A DNA stretch of 64,000 nucleotides, taken from the NCBI RefSeq assembly GCF_001619985.1, contig NW_017264194.1, positions 2,475,511-2,539,510 on the forward strand. Direction: 5' to 3'. The notes beneath the pieces were generated by a model, which made no database searches, was not told the DNA's origin, and saw only the letters and a program-made list of their open reading frames with translations. A program made the position numbers and the translations under genes. Positions 26,562 to 39,140 of this stretch are shown one piece after another. The DNA comes from Xylona heveae TC161 (Eukaryota > Ascomycota > Xylonomycetes > Xylonales > Xylonaceae). Position 1 is the first letter of the stretch. Each line of letters opens with the position of its first letter.

Positions 26562-29506
26562 TTTGACTCTGAACAAGTATCTATCAGCCCTTGCCTTTCT
26601 TTTCTTCTTTCATGATTTTCTCCATGTGATGAATTAAAAGGCACAAAGTCCCTAAAAGGGCCAAACATACATTTTTGGATTGAAAATTAAGTAAGGCTCA
26701 ATTTCAGTGTCGGAGGCAATGACAACTCCCTTTTCCCAAATGGCTTGGTCGATAGATTGCTTTGCGGTGATTTGGAATGGAAAGAGGAATTCAAGAGGAA
26801 TCAAGTCTTCTTTAAATAATCTTTTCCTGCAATTAGAGCGCAATGGAAGAATTGCCGAACGTCGAGATCTCGTATTATTTCGAACTACATGATCTCGTGA
26901 AAGCCACCAAGTTGTTGGCTCCAATTTTATGAAACTTTCCATCTCTCGATAAACCAGGAATCGGACATGATTTGCACTCTCAGGGCTACCAAACCATGAG
27001 CTAGCTTCTTGCTAAACCTGCACATGCGCATCAATGTCGAGCGAATGGCTCACTCAAAACGTAACAGGAAAGACGGAATTCGCCTTCGAGGCAGAAGGAG
27101 ACCGCGAGGGAAGACATGTCGGGTTGTAGCAGTGCCAGAGACAAAGGTGGAGAATCCTTGAGACCTATATTGCACACAAGTCATATTGGCCTATCAAATT
27201 CTTCATATCGTGACACGGGACGGCAATAAAGACACCGCTTTTCTTTTCCACGCTCTTATCAGCCTTATGTTGCATCGGTTTTCGTGCCTCTCTACTCCGT
27301 AGTGCCAGTGTCACGGCGTGTGGCTGGAAACAAGCATTCGAACTCGGGGTAACCCCTGAAAATGACATCAAGCACCTCGCCATGCGCATAGTAGGCCCAT
27401 GCAACGGCCTACTGGTAAGGTGGAGATTCTGCCCTAACAGGTCGGGGTTCGGTGTGAAGAGCTGCCGGTGCAAACGGTGTGATATTACGGAGTTATAGAT
27501 GCCTCCTTTATTTCATAAATCTGCCACGTCCTAAGCGTAGATAATCAACAAGTCAGATGTTTTAATCAACCCGCTACAGACGGGAACTGCGCTTACATTA
27601 CTGTACCTGGATCCTACAATCTCGTAGTGGGTCTCGCGGGGCGAGCCGTCCAAGGCACGGTGCTGGAGCCGAATTGAAACGTGGTGCTCTAGTTTTTACC
27701 ACCTTACTGTTATAACGTGGAAAGCATTTGAGCTGTAGGCACTCCAGGCAGCCTTAACCTAGTACTTCGGACAAGCCGAATAGGTCCTTCGGTCTCACGA
27801 GCCGCTAGGGCGTTTCCAAAGTCGCCCTCTTATTATTAGTATTGCAAGTCGGGCTTGATCAACGATGGTGCATCTGTTCGTCTCCACAATCTGCTCCTAC
27901 TCCGGGGTCGAAGAAGATCATATTGCATTGGCATCGGTAATAGTGGTTGTCGACAAGCCTGCTGATGTCAGCTTAATCTTCCTCGCGGGAGAAATTGGGG
28001 CACTTGCTCCTCGTAGCCACACTCCATAATGGCATAACCTACCCCACTAACTGAAACCAACGCATACTGACCGCCTGCAAGATTTATCGGAGAAGATTTT
28101 AAATCACGCAGGATGTGTACTCGTACATTCCACAAACCTCCAGAGGCGAATATCTCGGTCTTTGGACATCTAGACATGTTGACATGGTCTAGTAATCGCA
28201 CTAGAGTCGGTAAATTCGGAAGCGTACGCGCAAGCCAGCTGTATGCATCGAACCACTAGCAGATAAGATTTAGTTATAGTTCCTCTGCTACAGTTATTCG
28301 ATTTAGCTACCGCAGACTGCAGGAAAAGGTAACTGGCGGATATGACCAACTAAATTGCCATGTTAGACGGTAGCTAATAATTCTTTCTGACACCTAATGC
28401 TCCAAGTCTGCGTAGCGCCGCTTATTCAACTGCACTGACATAATTTGAACGTACCATTTTCACTAAGATACACTTAATTTGCAACCTTCCTAGTCAAGAA
28501 ATAGAGTGAGAAATTCATCAATAAAACTGGGGCTCATCACGCATGATCAAAAACCATTTCGGTGATTCCTAGATGTTTCTGCCCTAAGATTAGCCTCCAC
28601 CATGATTCCCTCTCGACCTCGCTCCCAGTCTCTCTTCCGATAAATCGCCATAAGTAAAACCTTACTGTTGGGTACCATATTACTCTTTCCGGCCCCCAAT
28701 ATCAGAAATCCGATGAGCCACTCGTCCGCCGATCAGAGACGTAAACAGATTATACTAGGCACCCATGCTCACCGTGCACAATACCTTTTCGCCTCCTCTA
28801 TCATTACACTTACAACACGTCATCTATGTGCTTGTCGTAATGGGCTCATAACAGTTGCTACCAACCAGCTGCAGTTGTCGAGATGTCGTCCTAGGACGCT
28901 ATTATTATTGATTACGGTTCAGGAACAATCTCAACCTGCGCGAGTCTCATGGTGGACAGACAGTGCTTTCATAGACAAGTGCAAGTGTTAAACATAATAT
29001 GAAGAATATCGAGTAATGTGTTCGAGTAATATCAAATTCAACTCCAAGTCTGATCATTTCTTGCCGCGTCTACCATTGGCCAGAAACGTTCGTGTGCATA
29101 TGGCATCATGCTGATATCGATCGTGTGATATATTGTCAGAGGGTAATGTAGAGTAACTGCAGTAAATCAGGCTTACGCTTCAAATATTATCTTAGCATCC
29201 ATCATGTAGTAATTCTCCTTCGCTTTGAGTTTCATAAATGTGCTTTGAAATGACCAGGTCAAAAGCAGCGTCGGAGTACGCGGGTTTGAAAGAAGGAAAA
29301 TGAAAGGAAAATATGGGGAGTCTGCACTGGTTTCACCCCTTGAATCAGGAGAGAAACAGCAAATTACAAAGCAAGGGGGAAAGAGAAAGAAAATACACCG
29401 AACGACCGTCGGTGACTGTACAATGTAGCGCCAATGAACCCAATAATTCAACTCTCCAGAAAGAGAGACACAACAACGATGAAATAACGGCGGCTGTTCA
29501 CAGCCT
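26562..29506. other. Gene-poor stretch, no supported gene
   Basis: Nearly 3 kb. Short frames (up to about 105 codons) occur on both strands, and one near 27.97-28.20 kb on the minus strand has a protein-like middle (INLAGGQYALVSVSG). None shows a domain or a complete gene. This may be a relic region; I could not find terminal repeats. Confidence 0.5.
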
Positions 29507-32500
29507 CTATTCCTGTCCGAAACCCACTGTTTCCTCCACGGCAATGCCCAATTTTTGGTTCAAAACTTCAAAGGTCTTGTATGGTGGCAAGTCAAGCCGG
29601 TTGAAGCTGAAGGTGACGTCAGCACGATGGAATTGGCATGCCATATACTTGTACTTACCAGGTATGTGATTTTGGAAGTTGCGTAATTTCTCCAGACTTT
29701 TCAATCGTAAAGCGTCTCGGGCCATCGCTGCCTTGCAGATCTTTAAAACCATTGACTGGTATACGTGATGTGCCAGTGGCGAACTGTAGCAGACGAGATT
29801 TTTGCTCCGCATCCCAGCTTCGGATACACTGAAAATCATTAGACTTTCCAGATCTCCAAGTATCATGAGCACGAGACTTACCTTCCAGAAGTTCTGGATA
29901 ACTTCATCAGACTCTGTGTACCCTCTGTAATCGGTATGCTTCTTCCAGTCTTCTACATCAATGTCCGCAATACCGCCAATGAGCAGCTCAAGCTCTCTCT
30001 CATCGAAAACGTTAATGAGGTCCGGCGGGATCAGCTCATTGAACCCAGTAACGAACGCATTGAACTGTTCCTCAACACGCTTCTGGATCCTCCATTCCGT
30101 AATGAGGCTGTACAACAATTAGCATCGGTAAAACGGGGCAATAAAATGGAAACTTACTCTATGTACTCCTTCTTGTTTTCGTTGGTGACGTCGATATTTC
30201 GACCATTCGGCTTCAAATCAATCGTGACAGTCTCGCCGAATCGCTCGTCATCAGTAGAGAACGTCAGGTCGAGGATGCCGTCGATGTCATTTTCCCTAAA
30301 TTCATCAGTAGGGAATTCTGGGCAGAAAAAGGCTGCAAAAGCCATCTTACAATGTCCAAGTGAGGTTACGGTGGAAATCGGCATCAACGCCCTCCATGTC
30401 GGCCAGTGTCACCTTCTTCCGCAGGATCATCTTATAGAAGGCACCAATGAAAAAGGCATCCAAGAAACGTCTATGGAAAATGGCCAATCCAACGACACGT
30501 CCAATGAATTTGAAGTAGCTGAGATGTTCGGGGTTGATTCCGGAGTGGGGATTGATCTGAAGAGTATAATTGTCATGGGCAGAGTATTCGAAGAGACAGT
30601 AAAAGGGGTTGAACATCTCATGAGACAGAAGGAAGAAGAACTCTCTGTAATCGGTGTATTAGCATACACCATTAATCTCTGAAGATTTAGAGCAAGGCTC
30701 AAACTCACCGGGAAAGACCACCGTAATCCAGACCGTCCTCGCCGTCAAACTTGATCATCAAGCGCTTCTTCAAATCGGTGGCGCTCTGTCGCATAATCTC
30801 ACCGTAAGCGTCATCGAAGATATGTGATCTTCGGACCTTAACATGGCACTGGCCTGAAAGAATGCGCAGTGCGGGCTGAGACCGGAAGTAAATGAGCTTT
30901 CTTCTGAAGTCTCGCTTGTACTGGGGCACGTTCTGATCCAGTGAGGACGGAAGTCTTGGATCATCCCATGTGGTAGTCTTCGTATTATGGTCGACAAAGT
31001 ACACTCTGGCAGTGTTGGTAAGCCGCATTTCCCATCCGCTGGGGAGAGGGCCAAGTTGCGATACGGGCTGTTGCTGGATTGTGGTGTTGTTGGCGTTCTG
31101 ACCATACATCCGGATGTATTGCTGCCGCCGAGGATCAACCCAGGTAGTCGTGCGCGTATTGTGATCCACAAAATACGGTCTCCCTTCCGGGGTATGGCGC
31201 TGCTCCCATCCTGGCGGAAGCTCCCCAGTTCCAGCGGTAGTAGCTCCGGTTGCAAGTGCGACGGTACCGGCATGAGGACTGCCACCTTGCTGGGGCTGCG
31301 GGGTTTGATCATGACTAGGGGAATTCGCTCCTGTACGGTCCTCTGGCAGCATCCGGTTCTGGTGTCTAGCACGCTCCATTGCCGTATTGGCCTCCATTTG
31401 ATTTCGTTGGTCGCGCTCATTGTACGTGGTTGACGGTCGTGTCCAGGTCGTTGACCGTGTATTATGGTCTACGTAGTACGTACGGCCAAGATTGTCTTCC
31501 CGACGTTCCCAGCCTGCGGGTAGTCTTCCTTGGTTATCCTCGAATGAGCTAAACGTACGAGGTGCCGCTGACTGGCCGGCGCCATTAAGGGATGTCGCAG
31601 TTGCAGTCGCAGCCGCAGCTGCAGTTGTGGGCGCTCGAGACGGTGTTGGGCTTGTAGCAGCCGATCGACCTTCCGAGTGTACGCCAGGGCCAAGAAGGTC
31701 GGGGTTCACAGGCAACGGGTTCGAGGGCAGTTGGGCAATGGGCCCATTTGCTGTGGAAGCTGCACTCACTGAGGGTCTCGCGGATTGATTTTGTCCCCGA
31801 GCCGGAATAGGCTGGCCCAGATGGGTAGAGAGGTTGATTATAAGTTTTCCATGAACGACAAGGTTATCGTTAGACTTCTTCAAGTCTCTAGTGAGCATTT
31901 CTAACCCAGTGTCAGCCAGATTTGCGTCCCAGCAGAGATTGGGGGCCTTTTTTACCATCCCCTCCGGCGTCAAGATCCAAGACTGATCCAATGCGCACAT
32001 TAATGACACCAAGGAAGCCTTGGTCCTTCTTCTTGAACTTCTTTTGGTCAAAGATCTGAATGGCGAGAATGCTATCTTCGTTCGCTCTCCTGTATATCTT
32101 CCTGTTAAAGCATGATCTTAATTTCGAAGAGGCTGAACAACATACATGTCAAAACTCTCATTCCAGTATGGGTTGAGGGTTTTTTTAATGACTGATGTCG
32201 TTTTGGTCTGCTCTCCACCAATCGTCGCGACAGCGAAGGGATCAGGGAACCCTAGAATATTGTTAATACCTGAAAAAGCCGCGAGCTTTCCCGGAAGTCA
32301 GAAAGTGTTTCAACATACGGAATACATCCCGTTTGTAGAGTCCATCAGCGGCAATTACTAGAGCAGTTAGGATCGCTTTTGACAATGTTTCTCAAAGTTC
32401 AGGGACATACTGGTAACCCGCAGGTTTGGCTCGCTGAGGCAGTAGATGTCAGTAAATGGAATCGTGACCACAGTATCATCGCGTAATGCGGGGTGAACTT

Positions 32501-32525
32501 ACTCTGGTAGATTCGAATCAGCCAT
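29507..32525 (-). CDS. RSP5: Rsp5/NEDD4-family HECT E3 ubiquitin ligase (hulA type)
   Basis: Eleven exons, complement(29507-29606, 29659-29828, 29882-30107, 30158-30295, 30351-30644, 30709-31900, 31956-32101, 32146-32251, 32319-32357, 32411-32433, 32503-32525), close in frame to 818 residues, the normal size. An N-terminal C2 domain binds membranes ([20 protein letters not shown]). A Ser/Ala-rich linker is followed by three WW domains near residues 240, 338 and 395 ([24 protein letters not shown]) that bind PPxY adaptors. The HECT domain starts near residue 465. The catalytic Cys is C786 in [15 protein letters not shown], 32 residues from the end as in yeast Rsp5. The ligase ubiquitylates plasma-membrane transporters for endocytosis. 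Aspergilli call it hulA. Confidence 0.97.
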
Positions 32526-33502
32526 CTCGTCCTGATCGTCGTCGCCAAAGCAATGCCTCGACGATGGATCCACTGGATGTATCTTTACGAGCCGTGAAAG
32601 AACAGAAAGGGGGAACGGGCGAGGTCAAGCTAGCCCTCTCAGGGAGCAGGGTGGATATTTGCCGGGAGCTGATGAGGCAGTGCAAACCTCCAGCATCCAG
32701 GAGAGGCGAGCGAAAGTATCTCCGCTCTCCTCACAGCACCCAGGCACGAATCGACCTGGCTCTTAAGCTTTGCAAATCGTCACAGTCAGAAAAGTGGTGA
32801 GCGCAATGATGTAGAAAAGTGATTGAGGGCGAAGATTCGATGTGGTATGGGTTGCTGCTCCCTGCGGTTTTCTCCGTCTGGTGGTTGAAATGGTTTCACC
32901 CGCCAAAGATAGCAGCACTTGGTCCCCTCAGTCCCCCCGCGCTGGGTACTTAAGGGACCAGTTCTCTTCTTAAGGAATCGACCGATGCCGGATCATTTCA
33001 TTACCTCACTCGACTGGAGAATCACAATATTGTATTTGCTAATCACTTTCAAAAAGGGAGGAAAGGAGGGTGACTTGGTAAAGTTGCCTTCTTCATCACT
33101 GCTCTGCCACAGCGCGCCGTTTCGAGTCACTCGCTCATACCCTCACCAAAAAGTCACGACGCCAAGTGGGATGATGTTCGTCATTGTTACGCGGCAATAT
33201 CTACAACTCCCACATCCAGCAGCTTAACATTCTTCGATTTCACTATGCAGACTCTAGGAACATTTATTTCCATCCTTTGAAGAAATTACTTTTCATTGTT
33301 GCAACTGTGTCATTAACTTCATCGCACTCTTTCTGTGTCGAAGCTTGTATTCCCCCTAAAACCAAACCATATAATGTACAATGGAAATCAAGTAATTGGC
33401 TACCAAATGCCGATCGTGATAGGAAGCCCTACAACGTAAAATCTGGCCACCAAGGGCATATGATTCTTCCTTCCAGGAGCCTAATCAAAGGAAGTGTCGT
33501 TC
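32526..33502. other. RSP5 promoter region and intergenic
   Basis: About 980 bases. It contains the RSP5 promoter and the 3' flank of PAB2. A frame of about 100 codons at 32486-32800 on the plus strand overlaps the RSP5 start and has no domain; not called. Confidence 0.5.
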
Positions 33503-34390
33503 TCAGTACGGCGCATATCCGCGTCCTCGTCCCCGATAACCGCCACGGTAGCCGCCCCGAGGAGGGCCGCCTCGGAAGCTCCCACGACCACGGAAACCGC
33601 CACGACCACGACCGCGGCCGGCCATTCCCGGAACGTTTGTGCGCTTTGGAACAACCTATAGTATGTCAATACCACTTTAATTTCTCTCATAGGGGATATG
33701 TCGACGAACCTTGAGGCTTCTGCCACGGAATACACTCTCGTTGAGCACAAGGGCCTGCGCAACCAGGCTAGGCTCGCTGAACTCCACGTACGCATACCTG
33801 CATTAGCCCATTAGCCACCCATCTCTTGCCAGGTAATGCGAAGCTCTCTAGAGGAGATGATCATGATGATAATGTCGGGTTACAGAGATTGCGTCGACGA
33901 ACGTCTTCAGCGTGGAGAGACCAACCCTTTAGGATGACCGGTGAATTTATCCAACAAGATTGTCACTCGATTTATCGATCCGCAGCTCTGAAAGTGTGCT
34001 TGAATTTCCTCTGGCGAAGCGCCATAGTCGACATTTCCCACAAAGATACTTCGTGCATCGATATCCTCCTTGTCTTCCCGCAAATCTTTGGTCTGCTCGT
34101 CTAATGAGTCTTGCATCTCGCGCAGCTTGGCAGCTTCCGCCTCCATCTCAGCAACTCGCTTCTTCATAACGAGGATCTCTTCCTATATTCTTTAATCAAT
34201 ATCTAAGACAACGCAAGTCGATCGGCAAAGCATGGAAACCGGTGTTTCAGATCAAAGTTGTACATGTTCGAAGCAGGCGGTCTGAAAGTATGCGAGGTTT
34301 GAGTTTGGAGATTATGCGTACCTCCTCATTTCCCTCTTCATCGTGAGTATCAAGCTGCTCATCGTCCCGTTTTACGATGTCGTCCGCCAT
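33503..34390 (-). CDS. pab2: Nuclear poly(A)-binding protein Pab2/PABPN1
   Basis: Four exons, complement(33503-33655, 33710-33797, 33926-34182, 34322-34390), give 188 residues. An acidic N-terminus ([20 protein letters not shown]) precedes a coiled-coil helix ([19 protein letters not shown]). One RRM follows, with RNP2 [11 protein letters not shown] and RNP1 formed across an intron as KGYAYVEF. The C-terminus is an Arg-Gly tail ([14 protein letters not shown]) ending RGYAPY. This is the exact plan of fission yeast Pab2 and human PABPN1. They bind poly(A) tails in the nucleus, act with the exosome in RNA decay and snoRNA processing, and have Arg residues in the tail methylated. Start chosen because it gives the acidic leader. 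Confidence 0.95.
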
Positions 34391-35036
34391 GATTGGTGCA
34401 AGTTAAGCCTTCTGGTACCAGTCAGTGAAACAATCCCCACAGAAATGAACCATTCCAAGTTGAATGGAAAAAAAGAGATACATATAAAGTGCGCGTACTT
34501 TTATTATCAATAAGAGCAATCGAAAGCAAATCGTGTAATCAAATAAAAAGATTGGAGAAGATCTTGATCGATGGATGAGCTGCCTAAAGACCCACGTCGG
34601 AGCTCGCAAATCGCGATTTAGATCTCGCCAAAGTCTGGAGAGGCTCAAGCGACTGACGCGAGATGTTCGGCTAATGTGGTTTGGCTACGGCCTGTGCTGT
34701 GCAGCCTGGCAGATATTCCGCGGGCATCTAGCCGGAGTTCCACTCCCAACGACTCATACGATTCACTACGCAGAGTTAATTCCTTGATGCTGCAGACTAT
34801 ACCAGCCAGACGTGCAACGGCGGACGCTCGAACCTTCCACTTGCGCAATTCAAACCTTAGCCCCAAAGCAATCATCTTTGCCTCCCTTGGCTGGTGTAAC
34901 TCCACAACAATTCCAATAATGTGAACTTCAATAATACTGTCATCTTTGCTCCCCTTGTGGAAGACTATTTGGTGAAGGGAGTTATTGTGTTGTGACTATA
35001 CTGCCCGTCCCTTTCCTCTCCCTTCCTCCCACTACA
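34391..35036. other. Intergenic, divergent promoters
   Basis: About 650 bases between the Pab2 start and the start of the plus-strand gene at 35037. Frames on both strands near 34.6-34.9 kb show no domain. Nothing else seen. Confidence 0.5.
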
Positions 35037-36303
35037 ATGGGCTATCGGGGAGCATGGAACATTATCCATCAAGGTACATGGATATTCTGTAATGTGAGTT
35101 TCGCCAGGAGCTAAACTATCCAACAGGCAAGGTATATCTCTACATTAGTGAAGACGAATATGTTTGTTTTCCAGAGGACGAAGGCGACCTTGTCCGTTGT
35201 GTCACTAAATTTCTTCGTGATTTCTCAAAATTTCAAAAACAACAGAATATCAGGCCATTCCCTCTATCTTTACAGATAAATTTCAGTTGCGTGTATACAC
35301 TTGATCTGGATCATAAAATATTGAAAGCGAAATCATGGGTTGATACAGAAGACAGTTATAAGCTGGACGTTACAGTCTTCCGTATCGCCGACTCAGGAAA
35401 AGTGCGTCTACAACGGGTGGCAGGTGAAGAATGCAAGGCCGTCAGATTGAGTCTTCCTTCAACCGTTGGAAATTACACATTGTCTGGACTTCATTCGGAG
35501 GGACTTGAGCAGAAACTCAGCGATCTCTTACTTCAATCAAACCCCATACGCCTTTTCCACGAGCAGCTTATTCTGGATATCACATTTCAGTGGCGGTCTT
35601 TTTTTGGTGACCCCGATAATTGGAGCACATCCTGGCTTCTACAGAAGACTCTCTGCGATGCAATTCTGCGGGTAGCTGCTTGGGACTTTAGAGTTCATGA
35701 ACCTGATGCAGTTGGTGAAGATGGCGAGCTACCGGAAGTGCTTTCGATAGCACCTTCTGCGTTCCCCGAATGGTCTCCTTGCACATCTGACATCTTTTGG
35801 TTCCACCGCTTCCTTATTGTTGTATGTGAGGATGCTTCGAACGGTGCTCTAGGAGCCTTGGCTCTGGATAGAGCAAGGATCTATCTGAAGGGAGCTTCAG
35901 CCACGGTGATAATCCTTTCCCTGACAAGCGTTGTGATTGCAACAATTGATTCGTCTAGCATTCAATGCACATGGCCCGTACCGCTTTTTGGGCCAGACTC
36001 GAGATATGCCAGTCAGGGATGCGCTTCCTCCTAGGCCTCTTCACATCACCTGCCTGGCCAGCAAAGAAAATGCTTCTGCATCGAAAGGTACCATATCCGA
36101 TGGAGCTCTGGCGAATAATCTTTCAAAATCTTGACTCGAACTCGAGGATTCAATTTGCCCAGACCGCACAACCATTTGAAGACATTTACTATTCATGCTT
36201 ACCGGAATTGGAGATTGCCGGATCATCGAACGTCCTGCTAGCGAATGGAGATTACGCAATAGAATGTGCAGAATCCAAAAGCACGGATCTATGGGGAAAT
36301 TAG
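35037..36303 (+). CDS. Fungus-specific protein with F-box-like C-terminus
   Basis: The start MGYRGAWNIIHQ is joined over a 53-base intron (35074-35126) to GKVYLYISEDEYVCF. This resembles the MGxRG...YYVYYNHxDS start of a large fungal hypothetical family. The second exon is open to 36034. An F-box-like segment (VPYPMELWRIIFQNLDSNSRIQF) sits in another frame, ending at 36303. Splicing 35906-35958 (GTGATA donor, CTGAC branch site, CTAG acceptor) would link both into 386 residues: 35037-35073, 35127-35905, 35959-36303. But the skipped bases encode family-like sequence, so a frameshift, real or in the assembly, is the other option. F-box proteins pick targets for SCF ubiquitin ligases; whether this one does is unknown. 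Confidence 0.6.
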
Positions 36304-37994
36304 TATTGGCAAGGCATCTCACTTTTCACCCTATTTCCTTTGCGATCTATTTTAAAAACAGATTTCCTGGTCTCTCCTATATCAACACGCTAGGTCATTG
36401 AGATCACGAAGCCTTTTTTATTGATACCATTCAATTTCACTTATTTCCGACGTCTCTTCGCACTTCTTCCTGCGGCATACTCTTTGTCTCCGATCTATTA
36501 TAAACCTCCATCTAGTTCCGCGCTCATCAACGTTCCGGAGGCATCGGCGTAGACGCGAGGTAGCGAAACATGGTATGAATGGCGTTGACGTGGTCAGTGT
36601 TTCCTAAATCCCATCGCTGCTGCAATGCAGTAATCGGGATAGGCACCAGGTTGTTGAGATGTTCGAAAGTTGGCTCTTGTTTTTAATTTTTTTAAGGGCA
36701 ATTTCACGCCTCCTTATTAGGTTTGTGAAGCATTGAGGCGTGTTTTGCGATTCCTCAGCGGCGTTGTCCAACTGTTCAAAAGCGGTATTCCAGTTATCGC
36801 TCTATAATTGTATGGTCCCAAAGGATAAGTTCTCCAAAACTCTCAAATGAAATTTGGCTTGTAACTGCCCCGTAGCTGTTCCGGTACAGTTTCTAACAAT
36901 CAGGGGGGCAGTGGGGAACGGATTTATTGGGGTAATCATTCCTATTCCAACTGACCCTATCTTTACTTCCTCTTAATACTATACACCATTGGACCAACTA
37001 TCTCTTTTTATTGGTCATTCTGGTAGGTGCAAAGACCCTTTCTCACGTTGAACGGATCGGGCTGGCCTTTGCCCATTTTAAGGCAACTTATGTCCCTCTC
37101 TTTAAGAGACCATCAATATATATTTGAAGCATAACATCTTATACCGTTCAATGCTATATATAACGAATCTTCTTTTATAGCAATGATACATTTTGCCAGA
37201 CTTGATGCTTATGTTTTGTATATGTTTTTAAAACTTGAGTGCAAAATATTTAATACTTAAAAATGGGGTATTTAATTTATTATATTATTATTTCGAAAAA
37301 AAAAAAAAAAAAAAAAAAAAAAACCAACAAGGAAATTCAGGATCGTGTTAAGAATAGTATTACCATCTTCATCCTGCATATAAAACAAACCTATCTTACA
37401 ATCAAACTGGTAAATATAAAGACCGCTTTTTGTAGATACGTTGCAGGAGTAGATTTTTCAAGCAACACAGGACTTCATCCTCGTGGCGTAACAACAACAT
37501 CCGAAGCGACCAGCCAAACCGCCTCAGCATCTTATCGCAACAAACACAACCTTATCAGCCACGACCCTTTATGCCGCACAGACCAAGCTGCCGTCTCTGT
37601 TGTTTCCCAGATCCATCATCTGCTGCCCCCCACTGGGCAGTCACCTCGCTCCCTCTCCCATAACCCAAACACTGTAAAATCTGTGACCTGAACAGCGAGC
37701 TCCATTATACTATCCTGTGTCTCTGTAACAAACCGACAAATTTGAAAACCAAAATATTACTTAAAGGCTTATTTCAGACCGTCTGCAAATATACATTTAC
37801 CTCTCCACCTAATATCCGACGCGAGCTCTTCCAAAAGAGATAAATACAAAAAAAAGAATAAGGATCAAAAACAACCCGACAACGAGGGGAAACCAACCCG
37901 GGGATACGAAGGAAAACAACCAGAAAAACACAAAGGAAAATAACCAGAAAATCCCAGAAGGAAAAAACAGCAACAACTACCCACCTAAAAAATA
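36304..37994. other. Intergenic upstream of the proton channel
   Basis: About 1.7 kb, AT-rich in its middle. It contains a run of 28 A at 37296-37323. No supported gene; a plus-strand frame at 37.26-37.69 kb spans the A tract and is not credible. Confidence 0.6.
37296..37323. repeat. Poly(A) tract, 28 bases
   Basis: Twenty-eight consecutive A. It could be the tail of an old retroposed sequence or simple slippage; no retroelement body is visible upstream, where the sequence is AT-rich without frames. Confidence 0.9.
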
Positions 37995-39002
37995 ATGAGC
38001 AACGATTACACTCAGCCGCTCCTGCGGGAGGATCAACGCGCGCTCGCGCACGCCGCGCACGATCGGATCCACCGCTTTCTGCACGTGGGCGGCAGTAGCA
38101 GTAGTAATAATGACAACGATGGAGGAGGAGAGGAAGATGCGACAATATATTCAAAATTACACCGTGGGCGAAGACATCTTCAACGGTTCCTTACGTCCAA
38201 GACGGGACACTACTCTGTCCTGCTGCTCGTCGTGCTGGACGTGTCGTGTATCATGGCGGATTTTGTCATCAACCTGTTCATGTGCGAGCGAAAGCATCCG
38301 GGGCATGGGTGGGCAATTGCGCTCGAGGCACTGGGCATTACGAGTTTAGTGTTCTCGTGCCTTTTCATGCTGGAATTGATGGCTTCGGTATGCGCGTTTG
38401 GGTTTGGGTAAGTTGTATTTTTTTTTTTTTTTTTTTGCCCCCATGTTGTTTGGATTTGGCTTCTGTAGAGCATCATATTTGCTGGTGCAGGGTTTATGTA
38501 CGAGTCGAGGTTCTCAGGGTGGGCTAGGTAAGGTAGGTAGGGAGGTGGTTAAAACGCTTGGCTTCAGCAGGGGGCAATGAGTCTTGGCAGCTTGGCACTC
38601 GTCTCGTCTTTACGGTACTTCTGCTTGTACTTTGTCTAATTTGGCTGATGTGGAGAGTCACATACCGTGCACGGTATCCTCAGCTAAGGGTTTTGCTAAT
38701 TGCTTCGGAACTCTAGGTATTTCAATTCATGGTTTCATTGCTTCGATGCTACAGTTATTGTGGCTGGCTTTGTCATTGATGTGCTCTTGCGGGGTGTGGT
38801 TGAAGAGGTTGCTTCTCTCGTCATTGTACTGCGACTCTGGCGTGTCTTCAAAATCATGGAAGAGCTCAGCGTGGGCGCCCAAGAGCAAATGGAAGAACTC
38901 GTGGAGAGACTGGAAAAGCTGGAGCAAGAGAACCGTGAGTTGAGAAAGGAGATCAACGCCATGAAGAGCGATGCCGCACGCGGTTCGAATGACCGTGGAT
39001 GA
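37995..39002 (+). CDS. Voltage-gated proton channel (Hv1 family)
   Basis: Exons 37995-38407 and 38717-39002 give 232 residues. It has four membrane segments: S1 near 72-95, S2 near 110-135, S3 near 145-162 and S4 near 165-185. The selectivity aspartate is D82 in VLDVSCIMAD, the S2 glutamate is E127 in FMLELMAS and the S3 aspartate is D148 in CFDATVIVAGFVID. S4 carries the Hv1 signature LRLWRVFK with R177, R180 and K183, so the third gating charge is Lys, not Arg. A cytosolic coiled coil follows (EQMEELVERLEKLEQENREL), which dimerises the animal channel. The family extrudes protons across the plasma membrane when the cell interior is acid or depolarised. The 309-base intron is unusually long and includes a T tract. 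The gene converges with CCZ1, 138 bases away. Confidence 0.93.
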
Positions 39003-39140
39003 GGTTGAAATTCGTCCATGATTGTATAAATGCTAGTGAGCGCTCGGCCACGGTCATCTTATCACAAATCTTTAGTTCGTTGGTGCTTCCAAAATCACCT
39101 GTATGTTAAAGCAGCATCTAAGCGCCAGCTGTATATGCCC

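Noticed and set aside
27165-28991. Minus- and plus-strand frames of 77-107 codons
   Set aside because: No domain, no convincing start context and overlapping alternatives; the stretch may be relic sequence but supports no gene.
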